Source of the DNA: JBKHYG01 sp046565595
Lineage (GTDB): Bacteria; Actinomycetota; AC-67
DNA: 7,260 nucleotides
Assembly (NCBI GenBank): GCA_046565595.1
Contig: JBKHYG010000018.1
Location: forward strand, 1 to 7,260
Direction: 5' to 3'
Positions 1 through 5,748 of this stretch are shown in pieces. The notes beneath the pieces are model-generated. The model was not told where the DNA came from, ran no database searches, and saw only the letters and a program-made list of their open reading frames with translations. Every line of letters starts with the position of its first letter. Position 1 is the first letter of the stretch. The position numbers and the translations under genes were made by a program.

Positions 1-40
1 GGCATCACAGCGCTTGTGGTGCGCTGCTCGCCCCAGTGGC

Positions 41-114
41 GCCCCCGTACGTCAACGGATTCAGACTGCGAACATTCTAGGTTCGCGATGCCAGTTCGAC
101 TCTGGCCGGGGGTA
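41..114 (+). tRNA. tRNA-Arg (anticodon UCU)
   Basis: A complete cloverleaf can be drawn by hand. The acceptor stem pairs 41-47 (GCCCCCG) with 107-113 (CGGGGGT), all Watson-Crick except a closing G-U, and A114 is the discriminator base. The D arm is 50-67 with loop 54-63, which holds the GG pair. The anticodon stem pairs 69-73 with 81-85 around the loop ATTCTAG (74-80), placing anticodon TCT at 76-78, which reads AGA/AGG. A37 follows U36, as usual for this isoacceptor. The variable loop is four bases (86-89). The T arm is a perfect 5-bp stem (90-94/102-106) with loop TTCGACT. The 3' CCA is not encoded. The opening GCCCCCGTA and GTCAACGGAT resemble typical bacterial tRNA-Arg(UCU). One oddity is a C-U mismatch at the outer D-stem pair (50/67). 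Confidence 0.92.
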
Positions 115-260
115 TGAGAATCAGGGCTAGGCTCTACTTGAACCCAGCGTCGAAAAGCGCGTCGATCCTAGCCCTGGGTTCGGGGTTCGAGAGAGCACCT
201 ATTAGGCCCACCGTATGGTCCCGGAAGGGAACAGCCCCGCCCGGGTCGAAAGGGTCGGTC
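115..260. other. Spacer between tRNA-Arg and LVIVD gene, with short repeats
   Basis: This 146-base stretch has no credible gene. It holds an 8-bp inverted repeat (GAACCCAG at 140-147, CTGGGTTC at 174-181) with a 26-base interior, and two GCGTCGA copies (147-153 and 158-164). A perfect tandem heptamer GGGTTCG follows (176-182, 183-189). No T-run follows the inverted repeat, so it is not a standard intrinsic terminator for the tRNA. Weak -10-like boxes (TATTAG at 200-205, TATGGT at 214-219) have no matching -35 at normal spacing, so I do not call a promoter, although one for the downstream gene should lie here. AAAGGG at 249-254 is a modest Shine-Dalgarno six bases before the ATG at 261. Confidence 0.5.
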
Positions 261-1784
261 ATGAGGAAGTCCCTCGCGTTAGCGGTGTCACTGGCCGTGC
301 TCTCGGGCAACCTGCTGCCATCCCAGGCGAGCGGAGCCACTCCGGTTGCGGGCGTACCGGCGGATCAGGTCGGCGTCAACGGTCCGATCGCGGACCATCT
401 GGAAGGCCTCGAGTTGGTAGGCCGCTCGGCGATCGAGAACCAGCAGGGCTGGGCCTTGGGTAACCACGGGGGACTCGCCCTGGTCGGAGACTGCGCCTTC
501 GTCGGCCGCTGGCACGATTACCGAGGCGTCAACGAGATCCAGATCCTTGACATCTCCGATCCCTCATCGCCGAGCGTGATCGGCGGGGTCCCGGGTTCAG
601 CGATCAGCGGCGGGGTTGCCCGGGAGATCAGAGCGATCGATCTGGACGGCTGGCAGATGCTGGCCGTTCTGGTCTTCAGCGATTCGCTCGCGGATCGCAA
701 CAACAACCAACTGCTGCTGTACAGCTTCCCAGACGGCGACTGTTCGAAGCCTGAACGAGCAGGCTCGTTCAACACGCGGACGATGCGCGGACACGAGTTC
801 TTCCTGTGGGTAGACCCTGTCGCCTACGCGCGAGGCGAGCGCCGAGCTCTGGCATATGTGACCGCGCCGATCGGGCCTCCGAACATCATCGTGCTGGATG
901 TCTCGGACCCGGCGGTTCCGCTCCTGATCGGCACCTACGACGCGGCCATGCCGGTCGCGAGCCCGAGGGAACCTGCCGGGACCTATCTCGGGACCTACGC
1001 GCACTCGATCTCGCTGTCAGACGACGGAAGGACCGCCTATGTCTCGTACTGGGATGGCGGCTATCTGACGCTCGATGCTTCGATGTTCGCCGATGGGCCG
1101 GGCGGGACGCTGCTACCTCAGGGTGGGCGCAGCGTCGCCTACCCGTACTCGTCTGAAGACTTCGGCAACACCCACAGCGCCGTACCTCTGCCGGGTGGCG
1201 AAACGGTCGTGGTGGGCGACGAGATCTACCTCTCGACCGACGGGTGCCCGTTCGGGTGGATGAGGTTCCTGAGCATCGGTGGCGATACTCAGCCGCCAAA
1301 CCAGGTCGGTGAATTCCGACTCGAAGAGAACACCAGATGCACCCAGGCAGCCGGACGCTCCTATGCCGATGTGCGTAACAGCAACGGAGACCTGATAGAC
1401 GGGACCTTCTCGATGCACAACCAGACCGTGGTCGGCGACATGGTCTTGGCCAGCTGGTACGGGGCGGGGCTGCGAGTCGTGGACGCATCCGATCCGACTG
1501 CGCCGCGAGAGGTCGCCGCATTCGTTCCGGCTCCTATCGGAGCGGATATCACGGCGAGCAGGCCCGCCACCTCGGCGCCGATCTGGGGAGCCGATACCGA
1601 TCCGGGCAATGATTGGCGGGTCGCCGTCTGGTCGTACCCGGTGGTTCGTGACGGACTGATCTATGTCACCGATATCCAGAACGGTCTCTACATCCTCAGA
1701 CCGCAAGCCGGCTCCGAACTGGCGGAGGCTCTGGCCGGTGTCTGGTTCGCTGAAGGGAACTCGAACCTGGGAGCCTTGAGGTGA
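261..1784 (+). CDS. Secreted LVIVD-repeat (beta-propeller-like) protein
   Basis: This 507-residue exported protein belongs to the LVIVD-repeat family, which is thought to form a beta-propeller-like fold on or outside the cell surface. Its biochemical role is unknown. Residues 1-26 look like a Sec signal peptide: MRK, a hydrophobic core, then a small-residue A-x-A-type site near 23-26. Repeat-type strands with the pattern hydrophobic-x-h-L/V-D-h/A-S-D-P-x-x-P are seen at about 92-108 (IQILDISDPSSP), 208-224 (IIVLDVSDPAVP) and 403-420 (LRVVDASDPTAP), with weaker ones at 266-275 and 472-480. Cysteines at 78, 161, 329 and 360 could form disulfides outside the cell. The frame is open back to an ATG at 114, but that ATG uses the last base of the tRNA. 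The ATG at 261 has a modest AAAGGG six bases upstream and starts directly with the signal peptide, so I chose it. It is probably transcribed alone. A shared transcript with thrS, 61 bases on, is possible. Confidence 0.85.
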   Translation: MRKSLALAVSLAVLSGNLLPSQASGATPVAGVPADQVGVNGPIADHLEGLELVGRSAIENQQGWALGNHGGLALVGDCAFVGRWHDYRGVNEIQILDISDPSSPSVIGGVPGSAISGGVAREIRAIDLDGWQMLAVLVFSDSLADRNNNQLLLYSFPDGDCSKPERAGSFNTRTMRGHEFFLWVDPVAYARGERRALAYVTAPIGPPNIIVLDVSDPAVPLLIGTYDAAMPVASPREPAGTYLGTYAHSISLSDDGRTAYVSYWDGGYLTLDASMFADGPGGTLLPQGGRSVAYPYSSEDFGNTHSAVPLPGGETVVVGDEIYLSTDGCPFGWMRFLSIGGDTQPPNQVGEFRLEENTRCTQAAGRSYADVRNSNGDLIDGTFSMHNQTVVGDMVLASWYGAGLRVVDASDPTAPREVAAFVPAPIGADITASRPATSAPIWGADTDPGNDWRVAVWSYPVVRDGLIYVTDIQNGLYILRPQAGSELAEALAGVWFAEGNSNLGALR

Positions 1785-1845
1785 CCGAGCACGCTGGGTC
1801 AGCAAGTACCCAGAGGAGGCTCGAGGCTCCGGTAGCCTCGGTCGG
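1785..1845 (+). promoter_or_regulatory. thrS leader: two hairpins and a hairpin-bridged Shine-Dalgarno
   Basis: This spacer holds two hairpins. The first pairs CTGGGT (1794-1799) with ACCCAG (1808-1813) around an 8-base loop. The second pairs CGAGGCT (1822-1828) with AGCCTCG (1834-1840) around the loop CCGGT. Between them is a strong Shine-Dalgarno, GAGGAGG (1813-1819), whose first G closes hairpin 1. In linear sequence it lies 26 bases from the GTG at 1846, too far for normal initiation. With hairpin 2 folded, the distance drops to seven bases (1820-1821 plus 1841-1845), which is ideal. No closer in-frame ATG, GTG or TTG exists. I infer that hairpin 2 brings the ribosome binding site to the start codon and could be a control point. 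No T-box consensus is present. There is no T-run, so a terminator is unlikely. Confidence 0.5.
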
Positions 1846-3648
1846 GTGAGCGACCAGGTACTGAAGACATCGAGCGGCCAGGAACTTCCCGCGGACTCTG
1901 AGGAGGCGCGCGAGATACTCAGGCACTCGACCGCCCATGTCATGGCTCAGGCCGTCTGCGAGTTGTTCCCCGGCGCCAAGTACGCGATCGGCCCCGCGAT
2001 CGAGAACGGCTTCTACTACGACTTCGATATCGGCCGTCCCTTCACCGAGGACGATCTGGACGCGATATCCAAGAAGATGAAGCGCATCATCAAGCAACGA
2101 CAAGCCTTCGAACGGGTCGAGTACTCACCCCGAGAGAGCCTGGAACGGTTCGCCGATCAGCCCTTCAAACGCGAGATCATCGAAGGGGTAGACGAAGCCG
2201 AAGGAGCCGGAGCGGTCGTCAGCGTCTACCGGAACGGTGACTGGGAGGATCTCTGCCGGGGTCCACATGTCGAGAACACCGGCCGCATCCCAGCCTTCAA
2301 ACTGATGCGGGTTGCGGGAGCATATTGGCGTGGCGATGAACGCAACCCGATGCTTCAACGCATCTACGGCACCGCCTGGGAATCCAAAGAACGACTCAAC
2401 GAGTACCTGCACATGCTCGAGGAGGCCGAGAGGCGTGATCATCGTCGTCTCGGTCGAGAACTGGACCTGTTCAGTTGGCCAGACGAGGTGGGCTCGGGGA
2501 TCGCGGTGTGGCATCCAAAGGGTGCGCGTATCCGCAAGACCCTCGAGGACCTGTCCCGACAGATGCATCTGGATCACGGCTACGAGCCCGTCTTCACGCC
2601 CCATGTCGGTAGGTCGACGCTGTGGGAGACCAGCGGTCATCTCGACTTCTACGCCGAGAACATGTACCCGGCGATGCAGGCTGACGGCTCGGACTACTAC
2701 GCCAAGCCGATGAACTGTCCGTTCCATGTCTTGATCTTCCGTTCCAGGACCCGGTCATACCGCGATCTGCCGATCCGTCTCTCCGAGTTGGGGACCGTCT
2801 ACCGGTACGAACGCTCAGGGACCCTGCATGGTCTGATGCGAGCGCGGTCGCTGACCCAGGATGATTCGCACATCTTCTGTCGGCCAGATCAGGTCGTCGA
2901 GGAGATCGTCAAGGTGGTCGAGTTCTTCCGTGCGCTCTACTCCACCGTCGGTATGGGGCCAGACCGTGTCAGGTTCTCGACCCGGCCCGAGAAGTCCGTG
3001 GGGGCCGACGAACTCTGGGAACTCGCCGAGGGCGCGATCCCGAAGGCGCTGGAACAGGCCGGGCTCGAGTATGAGGTCGACCAGGGCGACGGCGCCTTCT
3101 ACGGACCCAAGATCGATATCGACATCCGGGACGCGATCGGCCGCTTCTGGCAGGTCGCGACCATCCAGGTCGACTTCCAGCTGCCCGAGCGCTTCGAACT
3201 CGAGTATGACGCAGCCGACGGGACCAAGCATCGTCCGGTGATGATCCACCGTGCGCTGTTCGGAAGCGTCGAACGATTCGTAGGCGTATTGACCGAGCAT
3301 TACGCGGGAGCCTTCCCGACCTGGCTCGCACCCGTGCATGCGGTCGTCGTGCCTATCGCTGATCGTCACAACGATGCGGCGCAAGCCCTCGGGGAACGGC
3401 TCCGCAAGGAAGCTGGGCTGGTGGTCGAGGTTGAAACCTCGAGTGACCGGATGCAAGCCAAGGTGCGCAACGCCGAGCTGCAGAAGGTTCCGTACATCCT
3501 CGTCCTCGGAGACAAAGAGATCGAGGAAGATGTCCTGTCTGTGCGCGCGCGCGGACGCGGCAAAGCTTCGTTCGGGGTGCCGACCGCAGAGTTCATCGCG
3601 AAGGTGGGCGACGAGCTGCGCAGCCGCGCCCTGGATCTGTCGTACTGA
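1846..3648 (+). CDS. thrS: Threonine--tRNA ligase, lacking the TGS domain
   Basis: This cytosolic class II synthetase (600 residues) charges tRNA-Thr with threonine. The editing domain comes first: HSTAH gives H27 and H31, and CRGPH gives C137 and H141, the four residues of the family's Ser-tRNA(Thr) editing site. The catalytic core holds the zinc ligands C291 (MNCPF), H342 (DDSHIF) and H468 (MIHRA), motif 2 with R320 (VYRYE, then the LHGLMRAR segment) and motif 3 ending GSVERF (R477). The anticodon-binding domain is about 495-595, starting WLAPVHAVV. The roughly 60-residue N-terminal TGS domain of E. coli ThrS (642 residues) is absent. An in-frame TGA at 1777-1779 and the lack of any start codon between it and 1846 show this is not a start-site error. 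The start is GTG, served by the hairpin-bridged Shine-Dalgarno at 1813-1819. The stop overlaps the next gene by one base. Confidence 0.97.
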   Translation: MSDQVLKTSSGQELPADSEEAREILRHSTAHVMAQAVCELFPGAKYAIGPAIENGFYYDFDIGRPFTEDDLDAISKKMKRIIKQRQAFERVEYSPRESLERFADQPFKREIIEGVDEAEGAGAVVSVYRNGDWEDLCRGPHVENTGRIPAFKLMRVAGAYWRGDERNPMLQRIYGTAWESKERLNEYLHMLEEAERRDHRRLGRELDLFSWPDEVGSGIAVWHPKGARIRKTLEDLSRQMHLDHGYEPVFTPHVGRSTLWETSGHLDFYAENMYPAMQADGSDYYAKPMNCPFHVLIFRSRTRSYRDLPIRLSELGTVYRYERSGTLHGLMRARSLTQDDSHIFCRPDQVVEEIVKVVEFFRALYSTVGMGPDRVRFSTRPEKSVGADELWELAEGAIPKALEQAGLEYEVDQGDGAFYGPKIDIDIRDAIGRFWQVATIQVDFQLPERFELEYDAADGTKHRPVMIHRALFGSVERFVGVLTEHYAGAFPTWLAPVHAVVVPIADRHNDAAQALGERLRKEAGLVVEVETSSDRMQAKVRNAELQKVPYILVLGDKEIEEDVLSVRARGRGKASFGVPTAEFIAKVGDELRSRALDLSY

Positions 3649-4136
3649 TGGAACGGCTCTGGGCGCCCTGGCGGATGCGCTACATCGAGGGACTGGCGCA
3701 GCCCTCGGATTGTTTCTTGTGCGACTATCCGCGACTGCCGGTCGAGAAGGATCCTGAGACGCTGATCCTCGCACGCGGCGAGAAGGCCTTCGTGATCTTG
3801 AACCTCTTCCCGTACAACTGCGGCCACATGGTGGTTGCCCCCTACGAACATCAGGGCATCTACGAAGAGGTGCCCGCCGAGACTCACGCGGAGATGGCCG
3901 CCCTGACATCCAGAGCGATCGCTGCGCTCCGGGCCGAGTACGACCCGCAAGGTTTCAACATCGGCATGAACCTGGGTCGAGTGGCTGGAGCGGGGGTTCC
4001 CGATCACCTGCACGAGCATGTCGTTCCTCGCTGGGGTGGCGATGCGAACTTCATGACTACCGTGGGTGAGACCAAGACGCTGCCCGAATCCCTGGACCAG
4101 ACCTACGCGCGGTTGCGTCCGCATCTCGCTGGTTAA
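3648..4136 (+). CDS. HIT-family protein, probable Ap4A phosphorylase/hydrolase
   Basis: This 162-residue cytosolic HIT-superfamily protein has its histidine triad at 120-126 (HLHEHVV), with H122 in the catalytic middle position. It is followed by PRWGGD, a sequence typical of the actinobacterial Ap4A phosphorylase group (compare Rv2613c of Mycobacterium). A CxxC pair (C22, C25) near the N-terminus may take part in zinc binding, as in some HIT subfamilies. The N-terminal LWAPWRMRYI and the LNLFPYNCGHMVV segment at 51-63 also fit that group. The likely role is breakdown of Ap4A or related dinucleotides. Threonyl-tRNA synthetase, encoded immediately upstream, can make Ap4A as a side product. The ATG overlaps the thrS stop (TGATG), and no clear Shine-Dalgarno precedes it, which suggests translational coupling. 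The triad carries Glu123 where most HIT proteins have a hydrophobic residue. Substrate specificity cannot be settled from sequence alone. Confidence 0.9.
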   Translation: MERLWAPWRMRYIEGLAQPSDCFLCDYPRLPVEKDPETLILARGEKAFVILNLFPYNCGHMVVAPYEHQGIYEEVPAETHAEMAALTSRAIAALRAEYDPQGFNIGMNLGRVAGAGVPDHLHEHVVPRWGGDANFMTTVGETKTLPESLDQTYARLRPHLAG

Positions 4137-4173
4137 TTCGAGGCCACCTCTTCGTTAGCCGCCTGCAGGGATC

Positions 4174-4205
4174 CTGCGACTGCCGTTCGAGCGGCTGCGT
4201 CGCGG
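4174..4205. terminator. Imperfect hairpin between convergent genes, possible bidirectional terminator
   Basis: The 79-base spacer between the converging HIT and metalloprotease genes contains an imperfect hairpin. The outer stem pairs 4174-4180 with 4199-4205 (including one G-U). After a 1x3 internal loop, the inner stem pairs 4182-4186 with 4191-4195 around the loop TCGA. A smaller hairpin, GCAGG/CCTGC (4165-4169/4173-4177), overlaps it, so the two are mutually exclusive. Neither is followed by a T-run on either strand, so this is a weak candidate for an intrinsic terminator. Placement between convergent genes is the main argument. Confidence 0.35.
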
Positions 4206-4215
4206 CTGATCGGCA

Positions 4216-5748
4216 CTAGGGAGTGAAGGCCCGCACCCGCACCACCGAGGCCAGGCCGTCGTCCAATGGCTGTCCCTGGCAAGCCAGTTCCGTACCCTGC
4301 CAGCAGTTGGACCGGATGCTCGCGTTGCCTACCACGACCGTTATGTGAGCGATCGTGTTCGGGTTGAAGTTCGGCCGTACTATCGCGTTGCCGGCCGAGT
4401 TGAGTGATACCTGCTGGAACGAGAAACTCCCGGTACGACGCTTGATGTAGAGGGCGGCGACCGTGCCTCGGGAACGGTTGGCAAGGTCGATCTCGATGCG
4501 TAGGGCGGTCTTTGCGGGCAGTCCGCGGCCAGGGGTGAACCGGAGGCTGCGGGCGGTCAGATGATCCTGGCGCAGGCTCTTGGAAGCAGATCGGCTCGAA
4601 GGCGTCAGGGTCTTGTTCAACGCGAGCGGACTGGACGGATAAGCCGACCCCTCCGAGTAGTTGGCGCGGGGAGCGGTGTTCGCGGCATGGAACGCAGCCC
4701 ATGCGCGCGGCAACGGCAGGCCACGACTGCTCAGTTCTCTGCTGAGAGCCAGGGTCGAATGATCATCGGGTGCGCCGGCTGCACCGTCGATGCGAGAGAA
4801 CACCCCCAGCATGAAGTCGAGTGAGGAGGTGTCGAATAGTTCGGTCAGGAAACGGATGAAGATCCATCCTCCGTACTCGAACCCTCCGCTTGCGCGATCC
4901 AGCGAGACGCCAGGCTGCAGCAGCGGAGAGGTCGCCAGGTACTGCCTGTTGTCATCGATGTCGTCGTAGAGCTCATCCTCGATCCAGGAAGCCGTGGCTT
5001 CCAAGAACCACCGGTCTTCGAGGAAGTCGTAGGCGAATTGGACCGCGTGGAAGAACTCGTGAGCAGCGGTCACCTGAAGGCTCAGCAATGGCTCGCGCCC
5101 GAACTCCTCAACCGAGAAATCGTTGTCCAGGACACAGAACGCGGACACATCCAGACGCTCATTGGTCGCAGCAGCGGGATCGTCGGTCGTGCAGTACCCG
5201 TAGTAGCCCTGGTCGCCAAGGTTCGACAGGTAGACATCGAGTCGAGCATCGGGATTCGGAGAGGTGGCCGCGCTGTCTTCCAGAGGCGCGCGGAAGCCCA
5301 TCTCGTCGACCTGCCGCGACCACACCTCCTCTAAGACCTGCAGGGTCAACTCGACATGGTCTGGCACGCCGATCGTGCCGGTCTGGTCCTCTGGAGGTGG
5401 CGCATCATCTGTGGTCGGGACCCAGTGAAGGCAGATCTTCTCGCCGCAGATGTTCTGCGATGCGACGGTGAACCCGGCACCGTCGGGATCGGAAGCCCCG
5501 TCGGTTGGGCGAGCAAGCAGCCGGTCGGTTCGCAGACGCATCGACGGCGACAGGTGTCGGTAGTTCGAGACAACATCGCGCAGATCCAGCGTCAGGCTGG
5601 AAGAGGCGGGCTTCCCAAGTATGGAAGCGACCTCGGCGCGGATGCCGATCGGAGGATTCATGCCCGGAGATGCGGCGGGGGCTGCGGCGGGGATGGCTAG
5701 TTGCGCGCCCCAGATCAGGGCAACGGTCAGCGCGACCCGATATCTCAT
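4216..5748 (-). CDS. Secreted HExxH zinc metalloprotease (MXAN_6640-like)
   Basis: This predicted exported zinc metallopeptidase of 510 residues has a signal peptide at about 1-26 (MRYR, a hydrophobic stretch, then AAAPAA). The zincin motif HEFFH lies at 230-234, with E231 as catalytic base. The following WFLEATASWIED supplies E250 as the likely third, gluzincin-type ligand. This HEFFHAVQFAYD arrangement with a downstream EATASWIED is characteristic of the putative MXAN_6640-family metalloproteases. Cysteines come in close pairs (101/106, 186/205, 482/490), consistent with extracellular disulfides. The last 110 residues or so alternate in a beta-strand manner and may be a small beta-sandwich. 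No membrane anchor or sorting signal is visible at the C-terminus. The ATG overlaps the stop of the upstream EF-G-like gene (ATGA), and GAGAGG at 5753-5758 is a good ribosome binding site. The substrate is unknown. Activity is inferred only from the motif. Confidence 0.85.
   Translation of the reverse strand: MRYRVALTVALIWGAQLAIPAAAPAASPGMNPPIGIRAEVASILGKPASSSLTLDLRDVVSNYRHLSPSMRLRTDRLLARPTDGASDPDGAGFTVASQNICGEKICLHWVPTTDDAPPPEDQTGTIGVPDHVELTLQVLEEVWSRQVDEMGFRAPLEDSAATSPNPDARLDVYLSNLGDQGYYGYCTTDDPAAATNERLDVSAFCVLDNDFSVEEFGREPLLSLQVTAAHEFFHAVQFAYDFLEDRWFLEATASWIEDELYDDIDDNRQYLATSPLLQPGVSLDRASGGFEYGGWIFIRFLTELFDTSSLDFMLGVFSRIDGAAGAPDDHSTLALSRELSSRGLPLPRAWAAFHAANTAPRANYSEGSAYPSSPLALNKTLTPSSRSASKSLRQDHLTARSLRFTPGRGLPAKTALRIEIDLANRSRGTVAALYIKRRTGSFSFQQVSLNSAGNAIVRPNFNPNTIAHITVVVGNASIRSNCWQGTELACQGQPLDDGLASVVRVRAFTP

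Noticed and set aside
8..26. Hairpin CAGCGC/GCGCTG upstream of the tRNA
   Set aside because: The 6-bp stem has no T-run and no gene end is visible before it, so neither a terminator nor another role can be supported.
114..260. Upstream ATG at 114 that would lengthen the LVIVD protein by 49 residues
   Set aside because: The codon uses the discriminator base of the tRNA, the added residues look like non-coding translation, and it would bury the signal peptide. The ATG at 261 fits better.
1785..1845. T-box riboswitch in front of thrS
   Set aside because: The leader is only 61 bases and has neither the T-box consensus nor a terminator with a T-run.
2815..3909. 364-residue open frame on the minus strand
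   Set aside because: It lies fully antisense to thrS and the HIT gene, whose motifs are unmistakable. Its arginine-, proline- and aspartate-rich translation is typical of shadow frames in GC-rich DNA.
4133..4702. 189-residue minus-strand frame reaching into the convergent spacer
   Set aside because: It overlaps the C-terminal part of the metalloprotease in another frame. It has no signal, domain or ribosome binding site that would support it.
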